DNA of 64,000 bases, taken from NCBI RefSeq assembly GCF_000284375.1, contig NC_017249.1, positions 186,001-250,000 of the forward strand. Reading direction: 5' to 3'. Every line of letters begins with the position of its first letter. Positions within the stretch are counted from its first letter, which is position 1. The translations under genes were made by a program, and so were the position numbers. A model generated the notes under the pieces. It was not told where the DNA came from. It saw nothing but the letters and a program-made list of their open reading frames with translations, and made no database searches. Below are positions 1-7,959 of this stretch, in pieces. The stretch is from Bradyrhizobium japonicum USDA 6 (GTDB taxonomy: Bacteria; Pseudomonadota; Alphaproteobacteria; Rhizobiales; Xanthobacteraceae).

Positions 1-915
1 GCCGCGCTTGTAGACACCGTGGCCGAAGCCGGCAAAGCGCTCACCTAGGGCGACGCGCTCGCGAACCATCGGGGCGACATCGCGATCGATCAGCGTCTTG
101 ACGAGCTGCGAGGCCAGCACGCCGGCGCCGCCATGCTTCGGCCCTTTCAACGCGGCGAGGCCGGCGATGACGGAGTCATAGAGGTTGAGGCCGGTCGATG
201 CCGCGCAGCGCGCGGTGAAGGTCGAGGCGTTCAATTCGTGATCGGCGAGCAGCACCAGAGCGCGGCGGATGAGGTCGGGCGCGTGCTTGTTGTCGGGCGC
301 CCAGGCCTTCGCGATCTGCTGGTGCAGCGGCTCGGATGACGGCTCGGCGTTGAGCATGGTCGCGACCAGGAGGCGGACAATGCGCCCGCCGACCATCGCC
401 CGGCCATCGGGCGCGCGGGTGTAGGCACGCGCGTCCGCGCTGGTCGCAAGCGCCAGCACTGCGATGGCACGGTCGATCGGCGCGGCGCGGCGGGCGGCCT
501 CCGCGATTGCGCGCATCTCGTCGGAGATCTGGGGCTGATTGTCCGGCGTGAAGGGATCGACGTCGGAGACGTCCCACAGCAGCGTCGCCGTGTGCTCCAG
601 CGTGTCGTTCTCGGCGAGATCGACGCAATTGACGCCGCGGTAGATCGCGCCCTCCTCGGTGATGGTCGAGATCTCCGTGTCCATGACAGGCAGGTCGGCA
701 TCGAAGCTGCGCAAGCCACGCGGCTCCGGCGACGGCACCCGGCGCTCCTTGAGGGCGCGCACGTCCTCGGCCCGATAGCGGTTCTTGCGCGAATCCGGCG
801 TCGGCTCGGAGCGGATCAGGCCACGGCTGACATAGGCGTAGAGCGTGGCCGGCGAGATCGCGAGCTCGGCGGCAGCTTCCCGGGCCGACAGATAGAGTTC
901 CTCGGAATTATTCAT
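1..915 (-). CDS. Citrate synthase family protein with N-terminal HTH (3' end off window)
   Basis: Citrate-synthase-fold enzyme that would condense acetyl-CoA (or propionyl-CoA) with oxaloacetate. The 305 codons in the window are open and run off the left edge. Residues 8-60 form a MerR/excisionase-like helix-turn-helix (SAREAAAELAISPATLYAYV) followed by a basic stretch. The citrate synthase domain follows. The first catalytic His lies in GPKHGGAG, and the second is H299 in GFGHGVYKRG at the window edge. The catalytic Asp/Glu lies outside. The start is the ATG at 915, directly after a palindromic gap shared with the divergent paralogue at 995. HTH-fused citrate synthases are known in proteobacteria; a regulatory role here is inference. 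GC-rich codon use matches its neighbours. Confidence 0.9.
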   Translation of the reverse strand, partial: MNNSEELYLSAREAAAELAISPATLYAYVSRGLIRSEPTPDSRKNRYRAEDVRALKERRVPSPEPRGLRSFDADLPVMDTEISTITEEGAIYRGVNCVDLAENDTLEHTATLLWDVSDVDPFTPDNQPQISDEMRAIAEAARRAAPIDRAIAVLALATSADARAYTRAPDGRAMVGGRIVRLLVATMLNAEPSSEPLHQQIAKAWAPDNKHAPDLIRRALVLLADHELNASTFTARCAASTGLNLYDSVIAGLAALKGPKHGGAGVLASQLVKTLIDRDVAPMVRERVALGERFAGFGHGVYKRG

Positions 916-916
916 A

Positions 917-946
917 TTGATTTATGTAATCAAGATTGATCAATCT
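917..946. promoter_or_regulatory. Tandem palindromes between divergent citrate synthase genes
   Basis: TTGATT (917-922) and AATCAA (928-933) form an inverted repeat with a 5-nt spacer. It abuts a 14-bp perfect palindrome, AGATTGATCAATCT (933-946). Both lie in the AT-rich part of the 79-bp gap between the two divergent genes, within 2 bp of the left gene's start codon. They look like operator half-sites for a dimeric regulator. The HTH-bearing citrate synthase next door is the obvious candidate ligand, by inference. Confidence 0.55.
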
Positions 947-994
947 GTCGAGAGGACCGATTTTCTCCTGGTGCAGTGCAAAGGAGATTGGGTC

Positions 995-2098
995 ATGAAC
1001 ATCCACCTCACCAAAAGCCAGATCGGGCTGGACGGCGTTCCCGCGGCCGAGACCGTGCTGAGCCATGTCGATGGCGAGCGCGGCGAGCTGATCATCGCCG
1101 GCGAGCATGTCGGCACCCTCGCAAGCCAGTCGAGCTTCGAGGGCGTCACCGCCCGGCTCTGGAACGGCGCGAGCAAGACCAGCTTAAGCGAAGCCAATGT
1201 GCGGGCGAGCCTGGGCGCAGCGCGCGAGCGAGCGTTCGCGCGGTTGCCGGAGCTGTTGCCGGCGACACGCGGCATGGGCATCGTCGACGGGTTCCGAGCG
1301 GCAGTCGCGGGCCTGCGCGCGGAGAACGGGCTGGAACATGAGGCGACGATCGTCGGCGCGTTTCCGGTGATCGCAGGCGCGCTGGTCCTTCGTGCCAAGG
1401 GATTGGAGCCGGTCGCGCCCGATCCAAATGCGAGCCACGCCGCCGATACGCTGCGGATGCTGCGCGGCGCCTCAACGGAGCCGCGTGAGGTCGCGGCGCT
1501 GGACGCCTATTTCGTCACGGTCTGCGACCACGGCATGAACGCTTCGACCTTCGCGACGCGCGTGGTGGCCTCGACGCAGGCCGACCTGTTCGCCGCCATC
1601 ACCGCCGGATACTGCGCGCTGACCGGTCCCTTGCACGGCGGCGCGCCGGAGCCGGTGCTGGAAATGCTCGATGCGATCGGCTCCAGCGAACGCGTCAAGC
1701 CATGGGTCGATGCGGCCCTCGCCCGCGGCGAGCGGCTGATGGGCTTTGGCCATCGCGTCTATCGCGTGCGCGATCCGCGCGCCGACGTGCTCAAGGCCGC
1801 GATCGAGCGGCTTTCGGCGGATGGCGCTGACCTGCCCTTTGCCGGCGAGGTCGAGGCCTATATCCGCAGCGCGCTGCGCAAGAAGAATCCGGACCGGCCG
1901 CTGGAGACGAATGTGGAGTTCTTCACGGCGATTCTGCTCGATGCTCTCGCCATTCCACGCCAAGCCTTCACGCCGATCTTCGCCGCGGCGCGTGCAGCGG
2001 GATGGACCGCCCATGCGCGCGAGCAACAGCGGACGGGGCGTTTGATCCGGCCGAGCTCGTCATATGTGGGTGAAATGCCGAAGGCTTCCGGCGAATAG
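995..2098 (+). CDS. Citrate synthase / methylcitrate synthase family protein
   Basis: Second citrate-synthase-family enzyme, 367 aa, without the HTH. It has the two catalytic histidines, H214 (GPLHGGAPEP) and H253 (GFGHRVYRVRD), plus the C-terminal arginine-containing stretch for CoA/oxaloacetate binding. The third catalytic position, usually Asp in an N-V-D motif, is Glu here (NVEFF, E308). From memory, Glu at this position also occurs in some CitA-type (citrate synthase II) proteins, so activity is still plausible. The ATG at 995 is chosen because AAGGAGA at 981-987 sits just upstream; the frame is open further upstream to 917 but would run through the palindromes. It is divergent from the HTH-fused paralogue. 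Confidence 0.9.
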   Translation: MNIHLTKSQIGLDGVPAAETVLSHVDGERGELIIAGEHVGTLASQSSFEGVTARLWNGASKTSLSEANVRASLGAARERAFARLPELLPATRGMGIVDGFRAAVAGLRAENGLEHEATIVGAFPVIAGALVLRAKGLEPVAPDPNASHAADTLRMLRGASTEPREVAALDAYFVTVCDHGMNASTFATRVVASTQADLFAAITAGYCALTGPLHGGAPEPVLEMLDAIGSSERVKPWVDAALARGERLMGFGHRVYRVRDPRADVLKAAIERLSADGADLPFAGEVEAYIRSALRKKNPDRPLETNVEFFTAILLDALAIPRQAFTPIFAAARAAGWTAHAREQQRTGRLIRPSSSYVGEMPKASGE

Positions 2099-2108
2099 AG
2101 CAGAAGGC

Positions 2109-2143
2109 GCACGACAGCCGGGCCGTTCGCCGCGCTGTCGTGC
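2109..2143 (+). terminator. Hairpin downstream of the citrate synthase gene
   Basis: Perfect 10-bp arms GCACGACAGC (2109-2118) and GCTGTCGTGC (2134-2143) with a 15-nt loop, starting 11 bp after the stop codon. There is no U-tract, so it is a weak or Rho-assisted terminator candidate, or simply an intergenic palindrome. Confidence 0.4.
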
Positions 2144-2283
2144 CTCGCCCGGACGCACGATGACACGGCAGGGCCGTCGCGCGAGATCGTAATTGCGAGA
2201 ACGCGCGCACGGTCCGGGCGACGACCTTGGAACATCTTTGAGTCTGGGGACTTAACCGTGAGCCCCCTCGGATCAAGATTCCA

Positions 2284-3330
2284 ATGCTGGACCTGTTTGG
2301 ACATTCGGACGAGGCCAGGATTGGCGAGATCGCCGCCGGCTATGCCGCCAACCGGACCGAGGCCGGCACGGATTCTGAAAGACGATTCCGCGACTTGCTG
2401 CAGGCTCTGCCGGTCGCGATCTACACAACCGATGCGGAAGGCTGCATCACCTTCTTCAATCGGGCCTGCATCGATTTTGCCGGACGCACGCCGAAGATCG
2501 GCGAGATGTGGTGCGTGACCTGGAAGCTCTATATGCCCGACGGCACGGCGCTTCCCCACGCTGAATGCCCGATGGCGATCGCGCTCAAGCAGAACCGGCC
2601 AGTGCGCGACGTCGAGGCCGTGGCCGAGCGGCCGGACGGCTCCCGGATCTGCTTCATGCCATATCCGACGCCGCTGCGCGACGAACGCGGCCGGTTGGTC
2701 GGCGCGGTGAACATGCTGGTCGACATCACGGCTCGCAAGCAGGCCGAGCAGAGGATGATGCTCCTCACCTCCGAGGTCGATCATCGTTCCAACAACCTGC
2801 TCGCAGTCGCTCAGGCGATGCTGCGGCTGACGAAGGCGGATACCGCGGAAGAGTTCCAGACCGTGTTTGCAGGCCGGCTCAGCGCGCTTGCCAACGTGCA
2901 GAGGCTGTTTTCGGCTTCGCGCTGGACCGGCGCGAATCTGAAGACCATCGTCGAGGAGGAACTCCGGCCGTACGCAAGCCGGGACGGCGAGCGGATCACG
3001 ATCGTGGGAGACGACGTCCGCCTGCCGCCTACGCTGGCCCAGTCGATCGCAGTCGCGCTGCATGAGCTCGCCACCAACGCCGCCAAATATGGCGCGCTGT
3101 CGGGGCCTTCGGGCAGGCTGGAGATCAGCTGGGAGACCAATGGCGCAGAGCCTCTCGTGCTGCACTGGTCGGAGAGCGGCGGTCCCCGGGTCAACGAGGC
3201 GCCGACGCGCAAGGGCTTTGGAATCGGTGCGGTCGACGGCATCATCCGGACCTTGCGCGGAACCATTACCCGACAGTGGAGGCCGGAAGGACTGGTTTGC
3301 GAACTGTCCTTCCCAGAAGGCGTAGCCTAG
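2284..3330 (+). CDS. PAS-domain HWE-type sensor histidine kinase
   Basis: Soluble two-component kinase, 348 aa. The PAS domain spans about 35-155 and ends in the usual DITARKQAE linker. The phosphoacceptor region is EVDHRSNNLLAV with H167. The ATPase N-box is HELATNAAKYGALS (N265), with WSESGGP and a glycine-rich KGFGIG box further on. These features mark the HWE/HisKA_2 family found mainly in alphaproteobacteria. No transmembrane segment is seen, so the signal is probably cytoplasmic. No response regulator is adjacent, so it is an orphan. Its stop codon shares CTAG with the convergent J-domain gene. The ATG at 2284 has no clear Shine-Dalgarno sequence. Confidence 0.9.
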   Translation: MLDLFGHSDEARIGEIAAGYAANRTEAGTDSERRFRDLLQALPVAIYTTDAEGCITFFNRACIDFAGRTPKIGEMWCVTWKLYMPDGTALPHAECPMAIALKQNRPVRDVEAVAERPDGSRICFMPYPTPLRDERGRLVGAVNMLVDITARKQAEQRMMLLTSEVDHRSNNLLAVAQAMLRLTKADTAEEFQTVFAGRLSALANVQRLFSASRWTGANLKTIVEEELRPYASRDGERITIVGDDVRLPPTLAQSIAVALHELATNAAKYGALSGPSGRLEISWETNGAEPLVLHWSESGGPRVNEAPTRKGFGIGAVDGIIRTLRGTITRQWRPEGLVCELSFPEGVA

Positions 3331-3959
3331 GCCTCGCGGACCACCGTCTTCAGATAATTGTAGGCCTTGATGATCTCGATCAGGCGGTCTTCGGTCGACC
3401 GGTCGCCGCCGTTGGCGTCGGGGTGGTGCTGCTTGACCAGCGCCTTGTACTTGCTCTTGACGTCGGCGAGCGTGGAATCGGGGCCGAGGCCCATGACCTG
3501 GAGCGCCTTGCGCTCGGCGTTCATCACCTTGCGCGTCTCAGCCTTGGGCTCGGCCTGCGGACCCTTCCGCCAGCCTGCGCGGCCGTTGATCTCACTGAAC
3601 ATGCTGAACGGATCGGACGCCATGTCGATCTCGGCTTCCGCACCCTTCTTGCCGCCATTGGCGCCCATCTTCCAGGTCGGGCGGTGGCCGGTCAGCGCAT
3701 CCTTCTGGTAGCGCGCGACGGCATCGGCATTCATGCCGGAGAAGAAATTGTAGTTCTGGTTGTACTCGCGCACGTGGTTCAAGCAGAAGTGCCAGTACTC
3801 GCGCTGGTTCTCGCGGCCCTTCGGCGCACGGTGCGCGCCCTTGTTCTGACACCCGGCCCATTCGCAATTGACCACGGCGTCGCGCGGCTTCACTTCCGGC
3901 TGCTTGCCTTTCGGCTTGACCCGGATGGAGTCGAAGAACTTTGATGAATCGATCGGCAT
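3327..3959 (-). CDS. J-domain (DnaJ-like) protein with N-terminal Cys/His region
   Basis: A 210-aa protein with a C-terminal J domain (about 150-208) carrying the HPD motif at 179-181, which stimulates DnaK ATPase. Most DnaJ proteins carry the J domain at the N-terminus, so this is the Rhizobiales type found beside bolA. The N-terminal half has C32, C37 and C59 with nearby His residues, a possible metal site, and a lysine-rich start. The G/F-rich and zinc-finger regions of DnaJ are absent, so it is a specialised co-chaperone. It is divergent from bolA (158-bp gap). Confidence 0.9.
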   Translation of the reverse strand: MPIDSSKFFDSIRVKPKGKQPEVKPRDAVVNCEWAGCQNKGAHRAPKGRENQREYWHFCLNHVREYNQNYNFFSGMNADAVARYQKDALTGHRPTWKMGANGGKKGAEAEIDMASDPFSMFSEINGRAGWRKGPQAEPKAETRKVMNAERKALQVMGLGPDSTLADVKSKYKALVKQHHPDANGGDRSTEDRLIEIIKAYNYLKTVVREA

Positions 3960-4117
3960 GACTGACTTTGACTACGCAATGCAAAAACCTTCAAGTCTTG
4001 ACATTGCAATTAGCTGGGAACCCGCAGCCGAAGTTTCACTCCGGCGTCTTCGAGGTACGGCCGCCGCAGGCGGCCTATGCAATTGACGGAGTGCGGCTGC
4101 GCGCTTTAATGGCACTC

Positions 4118-4387
4118 ATGGTTATGAAAGACACTATCAGCAACAAGTTGCGGGAAGCTTTCACGCCGGAAAGCCTGCAGGTCGTCGACGAGTCACATTT
4201 GCATGAGGGCCACGCCGGCCATCGACCGAGCGGCGAGACACACTTTCGCGTTTATATTGTGTCTCAGGCCTTCAAAGGGAAGAGCCGGGTCGATCGCCAC
4301 CGCATGATAAATTCGGCGCTGGCTGCGGAACTCTCAGGCAGCGTGCACGCGCTCGCGATCCACGCGCAGGCGCCGGGGGAAGGATAA
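4118..4387 (+). CDS. bolA: BolA family protein
   Basis: BolA-family protein, 89 aa from this start. These proteins partner monothiol glutaredoxins in Fe-S handling and affect stress responses. The diagnostic core is present: LQVVDESHLH, THFRVYIVS and DRHRMINSALAAEL, followed by VHALAIHA with the conserved C-terminal His. The frame is open upstream to 3968, but that part has no BolA similarity. ATGs at 4109, 4118 and 4124 are all possible; 4118 gives the family's usual length, and no strong RBS decides between them. It is divergent from the J-domain gene, a neighbourhood common in Rhizobiales. Confidence 0.88.
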   Translation: MVMKDTISNKLREAFTPESLQVVDESHLHEGHAGHRPSGETHFRVYIVSQAFKGKSRVDRHRMINSALAAELSGSVHALAIHAQAPGEG

Positions 4388-4392
4388 CGGTC

Positions 4393-4512
4393 GTCATGCC
4401 CCGCGAAGGCGGGGCATCCAGTACTCCACGGCGGCGCGGCTAGAATCGAGCTGCCGCGGCGTACTGGATCGTCCGCCCCAGTGCGCAACTGCGCACAAGG
4501 CGGACGATGACA
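4393..4512. repeat. REP-like palindromic intergenic repeat (family B, copy 1)
   Basis: Imperfect inverted repeat filling the gap between bolA and the CorC-like gene. The left arm has GTCATGCCCCGCG...GCATCCAGTACT and the right arm GTACTGGATCGTCCGCC...GGACGATGACA. A related copy lies at 20489-20590, sharing the GTCAT...CGCCCGCG...ATCCA start and the GCGGCGTACTGG core. It carries no coding sequence. Confidence 0.7.
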
Positions 4513-4519
4513 ATGTGCG

Positions 4520-5824
4520 TCAAAACGACGTCCCGGCCCGCCTGGGCTTGGCCTCTTCCATCTCCGCCTCACGCGGCACCGGTGAAATACGGAGCGCGGT
4601 GATGCGGTTGCGTTCGCGGCGGAGAACGCGGAAACGGAAGCCGTGGAACGTGAAACTCTGGCCGCGGTCGGGGATCGAGCGCGCCTCGTGAATGACGAGA
4701 CCGGCGACCGTCGTCGCCTCTTCATCGGGCAGGTGCCAGTCCATGGCGCGGTTGAGATCGCGGATCGGCACCGAGCCGTCGACCACGACCGAGCCGTCCG
4801 GCTGGGCGCGCACGCCGGCGACCACGACATCGTGCTCGTCGGAGATGTCGCCGACGATCTCTTCCAGAATGTCTTCCAGCGTCACGAGACCTTCAACTTC
4901 GCCGTACTCGTCGACGACGAGGGCGAAATGGGTTTTTCGCCGCCGAAACGCCTTGAGCTGCTCGGAGACCGGGCGCATCTCCGGCACGAACCAGGGCGGC
5001 AATGCGATGGTGGAGACGTCGATGCGCGAGGTATCGCCGTCGGACGCGCGGATTGCGCGCAACAAATCCTTGGCGTGAAGCACGCCGATGATGTTTTCCG
5101 GCTTCTCGCGCCACAGCGGAATGCGGGTGTACTCGGTCGCCAGCACCTCGCGCACCAGTTCCTCCGGCGGCAGGTCGGCATTGATCATCATCATCTCGGT
5201 GCGATGGATCATGACGTCGGAGACCTGCAGCTCGCGCAGATCGAGCAGGCCGCCGAGCATGTCGCGGTCCTGCTTCTCGACCTTGCCCTCGTGGTGCAAC
5301 AGGTCGACCGCGCCGCGCAGCCGCTCGGTCGGCGACAGGATCGCCTGGTGCTCGCCGGCCAGACCAAACAAGCGCATCAGCACACGGACGATGACCTCGA
5401 CGATCCGCAGCAACGGTCCCAGCACATACATCGTCAGCCGCATCGGGCGCGCGACCGCAAGCGCCATGCGGTCGGGCGCGTTGATGGCGATGGTCTTCGG
5501 CAGCACCTCTGCGAAGATCACGACGAGTGCCGTCATCACGCCGGTGGCATAGAGCACGCCGACATCGCCGAACCAGGCCGTGAAGATGCTGGTGGCGAGC
5601 GCGGACGCGCTGATATTGGCGATGTTGTTGCCGAGCAGCAGAGCGCCGATCAGGCGCTCGCGCATGTCGAGCAGCTGCGAGACGACATCGGCGTCGTGGT
5701 TACCCTGCTTGGAGAGCCGCAGCATGCTGGCGCGCGAGGCGCCGGTCAGCGCGGTCTCGCTCGCGGCGAAGAAGCCTGAGACGAGCAGACAGAGAATGAC
5801 GATGGTGAATCCGAGCCAGTCCAT
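4520..5824 (-). CDS. CorC/HlyC-family membrane protein (DUF21-CBS-CorC)
   Basis: CNNM/CorC-type protein, 434 aa, related to Mg2+ (and Co2+) efflux proteins; often annotated hemolysin. Order: DUF21/CNNM transmembrane domain (about 1-190, four hydrophobic segments, with the SETALTGASRA motif), CBS pair (about 205-330) that usually binds adenine nucleotides, then the CorC_HlyC C-terminal domain (about 345-425). Length and domain order are complete. It lies 29 bp downstream of aroB on the same strand, so it may be cotranscribed with aroK-aroB. The substrate is not shown by sequence. Confidence 0.9.
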   Translation of the reverse strand: MDWLGFTIVILCLLVSGFFAASETALTGASRASMLRLSKQGNHDADVVSQLLDMRERLIGALLLGNNIANISASALATSIFTAWFGDVGVLYATGVMTALVVIFAEVLPKTIAINAPDRMALAVARPMRLTMYVLGPLLRIVEVIVRVLMRLFGLAGEHQAILSPTERLRGAVDLLHHEGKVEKQDRDMLGGLLDLRELQVSDVMIHRTEMMMINADLPPEELVREVLATEYTRIPLWREKPENIIGVLHAKDLLRAIRASDGDTSRIDVSTIALPPWFVPEMRPVSEQLKAFRRRKTHFALVVDEYGEVEGLVTLEDILEEIVGDISDEHDVVVAGVRAQPDGSVVVDGSVPIRDLNRAMDWHLPDEEATTVAGLVIHEARSIPDRGQSFTFHGFRFRVLRRERNRITALRISPVPREAEMEEAKPRRAGTSF

Positions 5825-5853
5825 GCACCACTCAAAAACCGGTTAGCCGCGCA

Positions 5854-7002
5854 TCAAGCCTTCTGCGCGAGCTTCTCTTTGAGGAAATCGCGCACCGGCG
5901 CCGGCTCGACGTCCTTCGCGATCACGGCCCGCCCGACCGCCTCCAGCAGGATGAAGGTGAGCTTGCCGCGCTTGACCTTCTTGTCCTGCGCCATCAGCGC
6001 CATCAGCGCGTCGGCGTCGGCAAGCCCTTCCTGCGCGAAACCGGCGATGTCCTGCAGGCGGGTCGGCAGGCCGGCCTCGATGAGGTGACGCTCGACGCGC
6101 GCGGCATCGGCCTCGCCGATCATGCCAAGCTTCGCCGAGAACTGCGCCGCCAGCGTCATGCCGATCGAAACACCCTCGCCATGGAAAAGGCGATCGGAGA
6201 AACCGGTCGCGGCCTCCAGCGCGTGGCCAAAGGTATGGCCGAGATTGAGCAGCGCGCGCTCGCCGGTCTCGCGCTCATCGCGCGAGACCACGCCGGCCTT
6301 GGCGCGGCAGGAGGTCGCGATCGCGTGCTCGCGTGCCGAACCGCCCTTGAAAATGTCGGAGTGGTTCTTCTCCAGCCAGGTGAAGAAGGCTTCGTCGCCG
6401 AGCACGCCGTATTTGGCGACCTCGGCATAGCCGGCGCGGAACTGCCGCGGCGACAGCGTGTCGAGCACGGCGGTGTCGGCGATGACCAGCACGGGCTGGT
6501 GGAAGGCCCCGAGCAGATTCTTGCCCTGCGGCGAATTGATGCCGGTCTTGCCGCCGACGGAGGAATCGACCTGCGCCAGCAGCGAGGTCGGCACCTGCAC
6601 GAAATCGACGCCGCGCCGCAGGATCGCGGCCGCAAAGCCGGCGAGATCGCCGACCACGCCGCCGCCGAGCGCGATGACGAGATCGTTGCGTTCGATCTTC
6701 GCGGCGATCAGGGCCTCGCTGACCTTTTCGAGGCCGGCATAGGTTTTGGAGATCTCGCCTTCCTCGACCACGATGCGCGAGGTCGGAATGCCGGCAGAAG
6801 CGAGCGACGCTTCGGTCGGCTCGAGCCAGTGTTTTGCGACGGTGCGATCGGTGACGATTGCCGTACGCACGCCGGGTCGCAAGCGCGCGACCCGCTCGCC
6901 GAGCGAGGCCAGCACGCCGCGGCCGATGACGATGTCATAGGCGCGATCGCCGAGTGCGACATCGACGTTGACAGGATCGGAATGTTTCAACGGCGCAGTC
7001 AT
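5854..7002 (-). CDS. aroB: 3-dehydroquinate synthase
   Basis: Second step of the shikimate pathway: converts DAHP to 3-dehydroquinate using NAD+ and a divalent metal. It is 382 aa. Seen: the NAD-binding GGGVVGDLAGF motif, the QVPTSLLAQVDSSVGGKTG block and the metal-ligand region with GHTFGHALE and the following FHGEGVSIGM. The start at 7002 overlaps the aroK stop by the ATGA arrangement, showing translational coupling with aroK. Confidence 0.97.
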   Translation of the reverse strand: MTAPLKHSDPVNVDVALGDRAYDIVIGRGVLASLGERVARLRPGVRTAIVTDRTVAKHWLEPTEASLASAGIPTSRIVVEEGEISKTYAGLEKVSEALIAAKIERNDLVIALGGGVVGDLAGFAAAILRRGVDFVQVPTSLLAQVDSSVGGKTGINSPQGKNLLGAFHQPVLVIADTAVLDTLSPRQFRAGYAEVAKYGVLGDEAFFTWLEKNHSDIFKGGSAREHAIATSCRAKAGVVSRDERETGERALLNLGHTFGHALEAATGFSDRLFHGEGVSIGMTLAAQFSAKLGMIGEADAARVERHLIEAGLPTRLQDIAGFAQEGLADADALMALMAQDKKVKRGKLTFILLEAVGRAVIAKDVEPAPVRDFLKEKLAQKA

Positions 7003-7625
7003 CGTACGGCACTCGCAACGTCGGCAGGTGATTGGGCGGCCTGTTCGCCGCGGAGATGGGCGCGCAGCGTCTCGATGCATTCCTCGACGATCTTGTCGTG
7101 CGGCACGTCGCGCGAGGCGATGGTGAGGTCGGCACGGCCATAGATCGGCTCGCGCTCGGTGAGCAGGCGCGTCACGGTTCCTTCGGGATCGGCGGTCTGG
7201 AGCAGCGGGCGATCGGCGCGGCGGCGCACCCGGCGCATGATGACGTCGGGGTCGGCCTTGAGCCAGATCGAGACCGCCTTGGCCGCAATGCGGTTGCGCG
7301 TCTCCTCGCGCATGAAGGCACCGCCGCCGGTCGCCAGCACGATCGGCTCGCCGTCAAGCAGGCGCGCGATCACCCGCGCCTCGCCATCCCGGAAATACGG
7401 CTCGCCATGGCGCTCGAAAATCTCCGGTATGGTCATGCCGGCATGAGCGATCTCGATCTCGGTGTCGGCGTCAACGAAGGGCAGCTTGAGCCGGGCCGCC
7501 ATGCGGCGGCCGATGGTGGATTTGCCCACCCCCATCATGCCGACGAGCACGATCGAGCGCGTCCCGAGCGCCGACAGGATGTCGGCCTCAGGGGCGGCTT
7601 GTATCGGCAACGCGGCGTCGGGCAT
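6999..7625 (-). CDS. aroK: Shikimate kinase
   Basis: Phosphorylates shikimate at the 3-OH using ATP. It is 208 aa from the ATG at 7625, a little longer than the usual ~175 because of an N-terminal extension. Walker A is GMMGVGKST (29-37). The shikimate-binding Asp and Arg lie in VDADTEIE and in the FRDGE stretch. The GGGAFM motif and lid RRRADRPLL are present. The frame is open upstream to 7919, but that part is low-complexity Arg/Ser-rich and not family-like. It forms an ATGA-coupled pair with aroB; the unusual pathway order (step 5 before step 2) is the common bacterial arrangement. Confidence 0.95.
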   Translation of the reverse strand: MPDAALPIQAAPEADILSALGTRSIVLVGMMGVGKSTIGRRMAARLKLPFVDADTEIEIAHAGMTIPEIFERHGEPYFRDGEARVIARLLDGEPIVLATGGGAFMREETRNRIAAKAVSIWLKADPDVIMRRVRRRADRPLLQTADPEGTVTRLLTEREPIYGRADLTIASRDVPHDKIVEECIETLRAHLRGEQAAQSPADVASAVR

Positions 7626-7795
7626 AAATCTCGCTCTGGGTCTCGCTCGATCTGCCGCCGGAGGCGGCATGCTTGGGCCACCTATACGACCCCCTCGGGG
7701 CCCTCGCCAGAGGACTCTTGCCACGAAACGGCGAACATGTTGGATGATTTCATTGGTTAATTTGGACGCCTGAGACCTTCCCGAGACCTTGCCCG

Positions 7796-7942
7796 ATGCC
7801 CAGCCTGTTCCGCTTCCTGACGGTCGTCGCCGTGATCGCCGGCATCGTCTATGGCGTGGTCTTCGCGCTGGCGAACTTCGTGAGCCCGAAGTCACGAGAA
7901 ATGACGGTGACGATCCCACCGGATAAATTTCTCAAGAAATAG
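7796..7942 (+). CDS. Small single-pass membrane protein, unknown function
   Basis: A 48-residue open frame between aroK and xerD. It begins MPSLFRFLTVVAVIAGIVYG, a hydrophobic helix of about 20 residues, and continues to a short polar tail ending in PPDKFLKK. Codon use matches neighbouring genes. The stop lies 17 bp before the xerD start, so it is probably cotranscribed with xerD. From memory, short proteins of this type sit at this position in related Bradyrhizobium and Rhodopseudomonas genomes and have been labelled histidine kinase by error; nothing kinase-like is present. Confidence 0.65.
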   Translation: MPSLFRFLTVVAVIAGIVYGVVFALANFVSPKSREMTVTIPPDKFLKK

Positions 7943-7959
7943 GAGCTAGCTTCCAGGGC

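Noticed and set aside
3990..4030. TTGACA-like -35 box in the J-protein/bolA gap
   Set aside because: No acceptable -10 at 16-18 bp on either strand.
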